Translations under genes and position numbers: made by a program
In this document: piece after piece, positions 52,001 to 59,158 of the stretch
Position numbering within the stretch: the first letter of the stretch is position 1
Layout of the letters: each line of letters begins with the position of its first letter
Assembly: GCA_965279285.1 (NCBI GenBank)
Contig: OZ257148.1
Span: 1,178,001-1,242,000, forward strand
DNA length: 64,000 nucleotides
Source: G965279335 sp965279285
GTDB taxonomy: Bacteria; Pseudomonadota; Gammaproteobacteria; DSM-16500
Direction of reading: 5' to 3'
Notes under the pieces: model-generated
The model's database searches: none
What the model was told of the DNA's origin: nothing
The model's input: the letters and a program-made list of their open reading frames with translations, nothing else

Positions 52001-52879
52001 CTACACTAACGTCCGCCCTGTTAATTGCTCTAACACTCTCAAAGGCGCCAACTCCGGATTCATCATCGCATTCACAGGCAAATAAAAAGTTTGCTCCAAC
52101 ACATGCTGTCCTGACATTGCTGCATGAGAAACATGATCCGTCTGTACTATCCAGCTGTTTCCAGGAGCAAAATTAACTTCAGTTTGTTGAACATTTTTTT
52201 GATAAAATAAATCCGCTTTCATTTTGTTATGAATTTCTAGCATAATATGGTCATACTCAGTGCGATAGCTTTTAGTAATTTTAAATGCTTTTAATAATGC
52301 CGCACTTCCAGGCAAACGTTTTTTTACTTGAGGTAAAAAACGTTTGGCTACTTCCATAAAAGATTCTCCTGCACGCCAAACACGATTTACACCATTCGGA
52401 TTAATATTAGAAAATACACGTAAAATTCGCTGGCCATGAATGGGTGCTGAAGGAAAAGCATCAACATGTAATCGTGTATCATCTTTTTTATAAGAAGTTG
52501 TGCGACCCGCAATTTCAATTGCCCTAAAGCTACTACGACCTATTTTTAAATGTGGAATATAAGTCGGAAACAAAGCGTGAATTAAATTTTTTGTTGCGAG
52601 TGAAAAACGGATAAGCATTTTTTTATAAATGTCATATTGAACAGCAGAGCACCGCGTTCCCCGGACTAAATCAGTCGCGCAATTAAAACTGATTTGTTTG
52701 GCTTTAGGGTGAGTGTAGATGGGTGAAAGTAATTCTTGTTCTTCTGTTAGCAGATTAAAAGGTAGCTGAGGCATCAATAATATGTTGCCGTTTTCTAATG
52801 CATGAATCGCAGTAAGCTGTGTCTCAGTTGAAAATGGCGTAGACCAGGTCGTGGCATGAATTTCTTTAATAATGTCCAT
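52001..52879 (-). CDS. kdoO: Kdo hydroxylase (Fe(II)/2-oxoglutarate dioxygenase-like), KdoO family
   Basis: 292 residues, ATG at 52879. It resembles the Kdo 3-hydroxylase family (KdoO; Pfam Kdo_hydroxy), which converts a lipid A-linked Kdo to the 3-hydroxy sugar Ko in LPS of some Gram-negatives. The metal-ligand pattern is visible: His138-x-Asp140 in RLHVDAFPSAP and a distal His (249 or 252) in TDHVSHAAMSGQH, followed by EQTFYLP. The text RILRVFSNINPNGVNRVWR is typical of the family as I recall it. No signal peptide, so it acts at the cytoplasmic side. The ribosome-binding site is weak. The assignment is by memory of motifs; the exact substrate is inferred. Downstream of sodB on the same strand, with a palindrome between them. 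Confidence 0.8.
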   Translation of the reverse strand: MDIIKEIHATTWSTPFSTETQLTAIHALENGNILLMPQLPFNLLTEEQELLSPIYTHPKAKQISFNCATDLVRGTRCSAVQYDIYKKMLIRFSLATKNLIHALFPTYIPHLKIGRSSFRAIEIAGRTTSYKKDDTRLHVDAFPSAPIHGQRILRVFSNINPNGVNRVWRAGESFMEVAKRFLPQVKKRLPGSAALLKAFKITKSYRTEYDHIMLEIHNKMKADLFYQKNVQQTEVNFAPGNSWIVQTDHVSHAAMSGQHVLEQTFYLPVNAMMNPELAPLRVLEQLTGRTLV

Positions 52880-52920
52880 TGATTTTGACCATACTTCTAT
52901 AAATGTATATTTCTATAAAT

Positions 52921-52950
52921 GTAGGGTGGGCAAAGCAAAGCGTGCCCACC
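52921..52950. repeat. REP-like palindrome between sodB and kdoO
   Basis: GGTGGGCA / TGCCCACC stem with an AAGCAAAGCG loop (one base differs from the usual AAGCGCAGCG). Located just after the sodB stop on the minus strand, where it may act as a terminator or mRNA-stabilising hairpin. Confidence 0.75.
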
Positions 52951-52960
52951 ATCAATTTTT

Positions 52961-53542
52961 TTAGCTTTCAAAGTTTTTCGCCACAAAATCCCAATTCACT
53001 AATTCCCAAAATTTTTCTACATAGCTAGGCCGCATATTGCGATAATCGATATAGTAAGCATGTTCCCAAACATCACATGTCAGCAAAGCTTTTTTACCAT
53101 GTTTCATTGGCAGATCAGCATTGCCAGTGCTTAAAAGTTCTAATTCATTATTAGCATTTTTCACTAACCAACCCCAGCCTGAGCCAAATGTAGTAATTGC
53201 TGTTTGGCTGAAACGTTTTTTAAATTCTTCAAATGAACCGAAGGCTTTATTGATTGCTTCAGCTAGTTTTCCTTGCGGTGCACCGCTGCTGTTAGGTGTC
53301 ATGCAATTCCAATAAAAAGTGTGGTTCCACACTTGTGCTGCATTGTTAAAAATACCACCGCTGGATTTCATGATAATATTTTCTAATGATAGCTCAGCAA
53401 ATTCAGTGTCTTTAATTAAATTATTTAGATTAGTGACATAAGCTTGATGATGTTTGCCATAATGATATTCCAATGTTTCTTTCGAAATAATCGGTTGTAA
53501 AGCATCGAGTGCATAAGGTAATTTAGGTAATTCTATTGTCAT
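52961..53542 (-). CDS. sodB: Iron superoxide dismutase
   Basis: 193 residues from the ATG at 53542, chosen because AAGGAGAG lies just upstream; an earlier in-frame TTG would add eight unneeded residues. The enzyme converts superoxide to oxygen and hydrogen peroxide in the cytoplasm. Metal ligands are in place: His27 (EYHYGKHH), His74 (VWNHTFYW), Asp157 and His161 (DVWEHAYYIDY). Gln70 in NNAAQVWNH and GSGWGW mark the iron type rather than the manganese type. Length and numbering match E. coli SodB. It may be followed by kdoO on one transcript, although a palindrome separates them. Confidence 0.96.
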   Translation of the reverse strand: MTIELPKLPYALDALQPIISKETLEYHYGKHHQAYVTNLNNLIKDTEFAELSLENIIMKSSGGIFNNAAQVWNHTFYWNCMTPNSSGAPQGKLAEAINKAFGSFEEFKKRFSQTAITTFGSGWGWLVKNANNELELLSTGNADLPMKHGKKALLTCDVWEHAYYIDYRNMRPSYVEKFWELVNWDFVAKNFES

Positions 53543-53595
53543 GGTGTCTCTCCTTGTGATGTACAAAAATATAGATATTATATTTGGGTGATTAT

Positions 53596-54363
53596 TTAAA
53601 AGGTTTCATCCTTTCGCTTAGTTAAAACCTCATAGCCTGTGTCAGTGACTAAGATGGTATGCTCCCACTGTGCAGATAAACTATGGTCTTTAGTCACTAC
53701 AGTCCATTGATCAGGTAAGAGTTTTATAAATCGTTTACCGGCATTTATCATCGGCTCAATCGTAAATATCATGCCAGCTTCGAGTTTTTCTCGAGTGCCG
53801 CGTTGTCCGTAGTGTAATACATTAGGCGGTTCATGAAAAATGGCTCCTATACCGTGCCCACAATACTCTCGGACAATAGAAAATCGCTGTTTTTCCGCAT
53901 GTTCTTGAATTACTGCGCCAATATCGCCCAAATAAGCGCCTGGTTTGATTTGTTTGATACCAAGATATAAGCATTCTTGGGTGGTGCGAACGAGGCGCTC
54001 AGCAAGAATAGAGGGCTTGCCTAGGATAAACATTTTACTGGTATCACCATGGTACTTATCTTTAAGGACTGTCACATCGATATTAACGATATCACCGTCT
54101 TTTAATACTTTGGGCCCCGGAATACCATGACAAACTTGGTGATTCACTGATGTACAGATCGATTTGGGAAAACCGTTATAATTCAAGGGGGCTGGGATAG
54201 CTTGTTGGACATTAATGATATAATCATGACAAATTTGGTTCAATTGATCGGTGGTGGTTCCAATTTGTACATGCGGCTCTATCATTTCTAAGACTTCTGC
54301 GGCTAAGCGGCCGGCAATCCGCATTTTTTCAATTTCAGCATTACTTTTAATTGTGATTGTCAT
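53596..54363 (-). CDS. map: Methionine aminopeptidase, type I
   Basis: 255 residues from the ATG at 54363 (MTITIKSNAEIEKMR); an upstream TTG is less likely. It removes the initiator Met from nascent proteins in the cytoplasm. The five metal ligands of the family are seen: Asp96 (NIDVTV), Asp107 (HGDTSK), His170 (CGHGIG), Glu203 (TIEPMI) and Glu234 (QWEHTI). The Type Ia length lacks an N-terminal extension. Divergent from rpsB, the usual gammaproteobacterial arrangement, with a 165-base shared regulatory region. Confidence 0.97.
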   Translation of the reverse strand: MTITIKSNAEIEKMRIAGRLAAEVLEMIEPHVQIGTTTDQLNQICHDYIINVQQAIPAPLNYNGFPKSICTSVNHQVCHGIPGPKVLKDGDIVNIDVTVLKDKYHGDTSKMFILGKPSILAERLVRTTQECLYLGIKQIKPGAYLGDIGAVIQEHAEKQRFSIVREYCGHGIGAIFHEPPNVLHYGQRGTREKLEAGMIFTIEPMINAGKRFIKLLPDQWTVVTKDHSLSAQWEHTILVTDTGYEVLTKRKDETF

Positions 54364-54424
54364 GAGTCCATAAATCTTGTTGAGAATAAACAACTATGGT
54401 ATAAAGGCGGGCTTTGATTAGCAA

Positions 54425-54451
54425 TTGAAATTTAACCCGCACACGTATCAT
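54425..54451 (+). promoter_or_regulatory. Candidate sigma-70 promoter for rpsB-tsf
   Basis: TTGAAA at 54425-54430 and TATCAT at 54446-54451 with a 15-base spacer, shorter than ideal. The position upstream of the structured leader is right, but the match is only fair. Confidence 0.3.
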
Positions 54452-54461
54452 GACCACAAGC

Positions 54462-54509
54462 TGGGTGCCCTTAGGGGTTGGCAGGTGGGATGCGTGGAGG
54501 CTTAACCCA
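54462..54509 (+). promoter_or_regulatory. Structured 5' leader of rpsB, possible S2 autoregulatory site
   Basis: TGGGT (54462-54466) pairs with ACCCA (54505-54509) and GCC with GGC inside, closing a G-rich loop directly before the AAAGAGG ribosome-binding site. Ribosomal protein S2 is known to control rpsB-tsf through the rpsB leader in E. coli; that this fold does the same here is inference. Confidence 0.4.
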
Positions 54510-54528
54510 AACTAAAGAGGAATCTATT

Positions 54529-55305
54529 ATGTTAGTACCTAACATGCGTGACATGTTAAAAGCTGGTGTGCATTTCGGCCATCAAACCTGCCATTGGAAC
54601 CCAAAAATGGGTCCTTATATTTATGGCGCTCGTAACAAAATTCATATTATTAATTTAGAAAAAACCGTACCTTTATTAAAAGATGCATTAAATTTCATGG
54701 GAAATATTGCTTCTAAAAAAGGTAAGATTTTATTCGTAGGTACCAAGCAAGCAGCACAAGAAATTATTAAAGAAGAAGCATTACGTTGTCGTATGCCTTT
54801 CGTTAATCATCGTTGGTTGGGTGGAATGTTAACCAACTACAAAACGATTCGTCAGTCTATTCGACGATTAAAAGAATTAGAGGCGATGTTTGACAAAAAT
54901 TCATTTGGTCGCTTAAACAAAAAAGAAATTTTAAATTTAACCCGTGAAAGAGCTAAATTAGATCGTAGTTTAGGCGGTATTAAAAATATGGGTGGCTTGC
55001 CAGATGCTTTATTTGTTGTTGACGTTGGTCACGAAAATATCGCTATTGCAGAAGCAAATCGTTTAGGTATCCCTGTTATTGGTATTGTTGATACCAACAA
55101 TAGCCCTGCTGGCGTGAGCTATTTAGTTCCTGGTAATGATGACTCTCTTCGTTCTATTCATCTTTATACGAAATGTGTTGCTGATTGCATTTTAGATGCA
55201 CGTGCAACCAATCCTGAGCTTGCAAGAGTAGACAATGATGAGTTTGTTGAAATTCAGGAAGAAGTCATTGACATTCGTTTAGACGATGAAAACGAAACGA
55301 AATAA
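54529..55305 (+). CDS. rpsB: 30S ribosomal protein S2
   Basis: 258 residues from the ATG at 54529, preceded by AAAGAGG. The family-typical start is MLVPNMRDMLKAGVHFGHQT; the upstream TTG-led extension is leader RNA. Conserved S2 features include HWNPKMGPYIYG, HRWLGGMLTN and the P-D-x-x-x-V-V-D strand (PDALFVVDV). S2 joins the small subunit late and interacts with S1. First gene of the rpsB-tsf-pyrH-frr series, with a 12-base gap to tsf. Confidence 0.97.
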   Translation: MLVPNMRDMLKAGVHFGHQTCHWNPKMGPYIYGARNKIHIINLEKTVPLLKDALNFMGNIASKKGKILFVGTKQAAQEIIKEEALRCRMPFVNHRWLGGMLTNYKTIRQSIRRLKELEAMFDKNSFGRLNKKEILNLTRERAKLDRSLGGIKNMGGLPDALFVVDVGHENIAIAEANRLGIPVIGIVDTNNSPAGVSYLVPGNDDSLRSIHLYTKCVADCILDARATNPELARVDNDEFVEIQEEVIDIRLDDENETK

Positions 55306-55317
55306 GAGAGGTTGTTT

Positions 55318-56199
55318 ATGGCAGTTACAGCAGCACTAGTAAAAGAATTACGTGAGCGCACCGGCGCTGGCATGATGGAATGTAAAAAAGCATTAGAAGC
55401 AACGCAAGGGGACATTTCCCTTGCGATTGAAGAATTGCGTAAATCAGGCCGCGCAAAAGCAGATAAAAAAGCTGGACGTACCGCGGCAGAAGGTGTTGTC
55501 GTAATATATTCTTCTGAAGATGGTAAGCAAGCGATTATGCTTGAAGTAAACAGCGAAACTGATTTTGTCGCGCGTGATGAAAACTTCTTATTGTTTGTGA
55601 ATGGCGTTGCTAAAGCAGCATTAGCAGCTCAGGTTGATAACATTGAAATGCTTGGGGTTTTACCTTTTGCTAATGGACTAACAGTTGAAGAAGCACGTAA
55701 AAATTTAGTCGCTAAAGTCGGTGAAAATATCCATGTACGTCGTTTAGTATTAATACAGTCAACGGCTAGCACGATTGGCGCTTATTTACATGGCAGCCGG
55801 ATTGGTGTGTTAGTTGAATTAGACAGCGATAATAAAGAATTAGCTAAAGATATTGCTATGCATGTTGCAGCTTGTAAGCCTTTAGTTATTTTACCTACCG
55901 ATGTTCCGAGTGACTTAGTAGCGAAAGAAAAAGAAATTTATTTAGCTCAAGCAGCAACCAGTGGTAAACCACAAGAAATTTTAGAAAAGATGGTTGTAGG
56001 TAAGTTAAAGAAATACTTGGACGAAGTGAGCTTGATAGGACAACCATTTATTAAAGATCCAGAAACAACAGTGGGCAGTCTGCTCAGTAAAAATCGTGCA
56101 AAGGTTGTGTCATTTACTCGTTTTGAAGTGGGTGAAGGCATAGAAAAAGAATCTGAAGATTTTGTTGAAGCGGTGATGTCTCAAATTCAAGGGGGGTAA
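55318..56199 (+). CDS. tsf: Elongation factor Ts
   Basis: 293 residues from the ATG at 55318, with AGAGAGG upstream. EF-Ts is the GDP-exchange factor of EF-Tu. Visible: the N-terminal UBA-like module (VKELRERTGAGMMECKKAL), the Tu-contact motif TDFVARDENF (usually TDFVARN) and the C-terminal coiled-coil and core (GKPQEILEKMVVGKLKKYL). Normal length. Follows rpsB as in nearly all proteobacteria. Confidence 0.97.
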   Translation: MAVTAALVKELRERTGAGMMECKKALEATQGDISLAIEELRKSGRAKADKKAGRTAAEGVVVIYSSEDGKQAIMLEVNSETDFVARDENFLLFVNGVAKAALAAQVDNIEMLGVLPFANGLTVEEARKNLVAKVGENIHVRRLVLIQSTASTIGAYLHGSRIGVLVELDSDNKELAKDIAMHVAACKPLVILPTDVPSDLVAKEKEIYLAQAATSGKPQEILEKMVVGKLKKYLDEVSLIGQPFIKDPETTVGSLLSKNRAKVVSFTRFEVGEGIEKESEDFVEAVMSQIQGG

Positions 56200-56204
56200 C
56201 TCTG

Positions 56205-56954
56205 GTGAATAAAACATCGCAACAGGCAAATAAGATTCAGCCAATTTATCAACGTATTTTGCTGAAATTGAGTGGCGAAGCATTACAAGGCAAAAATGGT
56301 TTTGGCATTGATGCAGCAGAGTTAGCGCGTATGAGTGCTGAAATTGTTAATGTCGTAAAATGTGGCGTACAAGTTGCGCTCGTTGTGGGTGCCGGTAATT
56401 TAATTCGTGGTGCGGAGCTTTGCACCACGGGTTTTGATCGAGTCACGGCAGACCAAATGGGTATGTTAGCTACGATTATTAATGGGCTTGCATTGCGTGA
56501 CTGCTTACAAAATCATGCTATACCCGTAAAACTTTTTTCTGCTATTCCGGTATTAGGTTTAGCTGCAACCTATGATAGATCTGAAGCTATTGCTGCTTTA
56601 GAGCAAGGCTATGTCACTATTTTTGCGGGTGGCACAGGTAATCCTTTAGTGACGACCGATTCTGCCGCAGCATTACGCGGTGTGGAAGTCAAAGCAGATA
56701 TTGTGATAAAAGCGACTAAAGTAGATGGTGTGTTCGCAGCTGATCCCATGAAAAATCCTAAAGCAATACGCTATGCTTCCTTATCTTATGATGAAGTTTT
56801 AGAACAACGTCTAGGGGTAATGGATTTAAATGCTATTTTGTTATGTAGAGATAATGAGTTACCGCTACGCGTATTCAATATGAATAATCCTGATGCACTA
56901 CAAAATATTGTGCTTGGGGAAGATGTTGGTACTTTAATTAAAGGTGGAGAATAA
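56205..56954 (+). CDS. pyrH: Uridylate kinase
   Basis: 249 residues from a GTG at 56205; the GGGGGG at the end of tsf serves as ribosome-binding site, so translation is probably coupled. It phosphorylates UMP to UDP in the cytoplasm and forms hexamers. Motifs of the bacterial amino-acid-kinase fold: LLKLSGEALQG, VVGAGNLIRG, AGGTGNPLVTTDSAAALR and KATKVDGVFAADP. The N-terminus (NKTSQQANKIQPIYQ) is about ten residues longer than in E. coli. Confidence 0.96.
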   Translation: MNKTSQQANKIQPIYQRILLKLSGEALQGKNGFGIDAAELARMSAEIVNVVKCGVQVALVVGAGNLIRGAELCTTGFDRVTADQMGMLATIINGLALRDCLQNHAIPVKLFSAIPVLGLAATYDRSEAIAALEQGYVTIFAGGTGNPLVTTDSAAALRGVEVKADIVIKATKVDGVFAADPMKNPKAIRYASLSYDEVLEQRLGVMDLNAILLCRDNELPLRVFNMNNPDALQNIVLGEDVGTLIKGGE

Positions 56955-56956
56955 TC

Positions 56957-57514
56957 ATGACGCATAAAGCTATTCAAGATGCTGAATCACGCATGAGTAA
57001 AAGTATTGAAGCATTTAAGCATGAAATTTCAAAATTACGCACTGGCCGCGCACATCCTAGTTTATTAGAGCAAATCCGTGTGGATTACTATGGTAATGAA
57101 ACACCCTTGAGCCAAGTAGCCAATATCACGGTTGGAGATGCGCGTACGTTGATTGTAACGCCGTGGGAAAAAAAGATGTCGCCAGTGATTGAAAAAGCGA
57201 TTATTTCTTCTGGTTTAGGTTTAAATCCAGCAGCGTCAGGTGACATGATTCGTATCCCTTTACCTGCGTTGACAGAACAACGACGTAAAGATTTAATTAA
57301 GGTAGTTCGTGCAGAAGCAGAAAATGCACGTGTTAGTATTCGTAATGGGCGTCGAGATGCAAATACGATTTTAAAAGAATTATTAAAAAATAAAACCATT
57401 GCTGAAGATGAAGAAAGACGCTTGACAGATTCCGTACAAAAAAGCACTGATAAATATATTGCTGAAGTGGAGCAAATATTGGCGGCTAAAGAAACTGATT
57501 TAATGGCGATTTAA
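56957..57514 (+). CDS. frr: Ribosome recycling factor
   Basis: 185 residues, ATG two bases after the pyrH stop with GGTGGAGA as ribosome-binding site. With EF-G it splits the post-termination ribosome. Typical features: KLRTGRAHPSLLEQIRVDYY, GNETPLSQVANI, the RIPLPALTEQRRKDL turn and the long C-terminal helix with EDEERRLTD. Full length for the family. Confidence 0.97.
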   Translation: MTHKAIQDAESRMSKSIEAFKHEISKLRTGRAHPSLLEQIRVDYYGNETPLSQVANITVGDARTLIVTPWEKKMSPVIEKAIISSGLGLNPAASGDMIRIPLPALTEQRRKDLIKVVRAEAENARVSIRNGRRDANTILKELLKNKTIAEDEERRLTDSVQKSTDKYIAEVEQILAAKETDLMAI

Positions 57515-57520
57515 CGTGTG

Positions 57521-58279
57521 ATGGCGCTCACTGATGCTGTTATAGCGAATGAAGCTCTACCCAAACATATTGCTATTATTATGGATGGTAATGGGCGTTG
57601 GGCAAAAAAACGGTTTTTGCCGAGAATTGCTGGGCATAAAGCCGGTGTCGATGTAGTTCGTGAAGTTATAAAGTATAGCGTTGAAAAAAACATTGAAGTG
57701 CTGTCTTTATTTGCTTTTAGTAGCGAAAATTGGCGTCGACCAGCACAAGAAGTTGATTACTTAATGAGTTTATTTCACACGATGTTAGAGCGTGAAATTA
57801 CGAAGTTGCATAAACAAAATATTAAATTACGCATTATCGGTGATAAATTACGCTTTGATGCAAAGCTGCAGCAGCAGATTGAAAATGCAGAACAATTGAC
57901 TCAGCACAACACGGGTTTAAAGTTAATTGTTGCAGCAAATTATGGCGGTGAGTGGGATATTTGCGAAGCAACGCGTCGTATCGTTGCTGAAGTACAACAA
58001 AGTGAAATAGCTGTTGCTGATATTACGGTTGAATTGATTCAGTCAAAATTAGCAACCGCAGAATTTCCTAATCCAGATTTATTAATCCGTACAAGTGGCG
58101 AACAACGAATTAGTAACTTTATGCTTTGGCAATTGGCTTATTCAGAACTTTATTTTACTGATGTACTATGGCCAGACTTTAATCTTGCTGAGTTTAATAA
58201 GGCCTTAGCTTTTTTTGCTAATCGTGAACGCCGTTTTGGTATTACTAGTGAACAACTTAAGGTTGAATCCGATGCTTAA
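57521..58279 (+). CDS. uppS: Undecaprenyl diphosphate synthase (cis-prenyltransferase)
   Basis: 252 residues from the ATG at 57521; a GTG just before it (57518) is an equally possible start. It makes the C55 lipid carrier for peptidoglycan and O-antigen from isopentenyl diphosphate. The catalytic Asp22 lies in IAIIMDGNGRWAKKR; LFAFSSENW and RTSGEQRISNFMLWQLAYSE and ELYFTDVLWPDF are family signatures. The Shine-Dalgarno is weak, so coupling to frr is likely. The 3' end overlaps cdsA by eight bases. Confidence 0.96.
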   Translation: MALTDAVIANEALPKHIAIIMDGNGRWAKKRFLPRIAGHKAGVDVVREVIKYSVEKNIEVLSLFAFSSENWRRPAQEVDYLMSLFHTMLEREITKLHKQNIKLRIIGDKLRFDAKLQQQIENAEQLTQHNTGLKLIVAANYGGEWDICEATRRIVAEVQQSEIAVADITVELIQSKLATAEFPNPDLLIRTSGEQRISNFMLWQLAYSELYFTDVLWPDFNLAEFNKALAFFANRERRFGITSEQLKVESDA

Positions 58280-59084
58280 ACAACGACTCATTACCGCTTT
58301 TGTTTTAATACCGCTCGTTATTTTATTAGTTTTAAAGTTGCCAGCAATGTGGTTTGGTATGGTGACGGGTATCTTAGTTTTGTTAGGCGCATGGGAGTGG
58401 TCTGGTTTTTTAGGGCTTAAAAAATTTCCGTTAGTCATCATTTATCCTTTAGTGGTAGCGAGCTTATTATTTTGTTCTCTGTACTTAGCTGTGCCGATTA
58501 TCGTTTATATAGCTTGTGCATGGTGGCTTGTTGCCTTATTACTGATGCTGTTATATCCAAAAACCAGCGAAATTTGGGGAAAAAGCGTTATTTTACGCGC
58601 TATCATGGGTGTTTTAGTGTTAATTCCTTGTTGGTCAGCCGTTAATTTTATTCGCAACTCAGATGGCGGGCCTTATGCTTTACTATTTTTATTTGTTTTA
58701 ATTTGGGGTGCAGATAGTATTGCTTATTTCGTCGGTAAAAAATGGGGAAAACATAAATTAGCCCCTAAGCTTAGCCCTGGGAAATCATGGGAAGGTTGCT
58801 TGGGTGCTTTATTTGCTAGCATATTAATTGCAATTATTACTGTCTTAACAACTCATGCACCCTATGAAATTTGGTTAGGCGCAGCTTTATTATCGTTGAT
58901 AACCGTTATATTTTCGATAGTCGGTGATTTATTTGAAAGTATGTTGAAACGCAACGTGGGCTTAAAAGACTCAGGCTGTATGGTACCTGGTCATGGTGGA
59001 ATATTGGACCGAATTGATAGTTTAACTGCCGCTGCACCAATATTTGTTTTTGGCGCGATGATGTTGGGAAAGATTTATCATTAA
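58272..59084 (+). CDS. cdsA: Phosphatidate cytidylyltransferase
   Basis: 270 residues from the ATG at 58272 (MLKQRLITAFVLIPLVILL), overlapping the uppS stop. An integral inner-membrane enzyme making CDP-diacylglycerol, the precursor of phosphatidylethanolamine, phosphatidylglycerol and cardiolipin. About eight hydrophobic segments. The CDP-transferase signature is complete near the C-terminus: S-M-L-K-R-x4-K-D-S-G...P-G-H-G-G-I-L-D-R-I-D. The usual dxr and rseP do not follow; 74 bases separate it from bamA. Confidence 0.96.
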   Translation: MLKQRLITAFVLIPLVILLVLKLPAMWFGMVTGILVLLGAWEWSGFLGLKKFPLVIIYPLVVASLLFCSLYLAVPIIVYIACAWWLVALLLMLLYPKTSEIWGKSVILRAIMGVLVLIPCWSAVNFIRNSDGGPYALLFLFVLIWGADSIAYFVGKKWGKHKLAPKLSPGKSWEGCLGALFASILIAIITVLTTHAPYEIWLGAALLSLITVIFSIVGDLFESMLKRNVGLKDSGCMVPGHGGILDRIDSLTAAAPIFVFGAMMLGKIYH

Positions 59085-59158
59085 TAAAACTGGATTTAAC
59101 CCAGCGAAGTCGCGATAATTGGCGTTCTCAATTTTTAGTAGAATAAATAATAATCATT

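Noticed and set aside
51913..52176. Small plus-strand frame beginning MRKVGGHAALCPPY
   Set aside because: It is a translation of the palindromic repeat pair (GGHAALCPPY and VGKAQRAH are its usual spurious peptides) and overlaps kdoO.
53543..53566. Upstream TTG start for sodB
   Set aside because: The ATG at 53542 has AAGGAGAG just before it, and the resulting protein has standard SodB numbering.
54478..54528. Upstream TTG extension of rpsB
   Set aside because: The extra 17 residues match no S2 protein, while the ATG at 54529 has a proper AAAGAGG site and the conserved MLVPNMRDM start.
59119..59144. TTGGCG/TAGAAT as a bamA promoter
   Set aside because: The spacer is only 14 bases and the match is poor; not enough to call.
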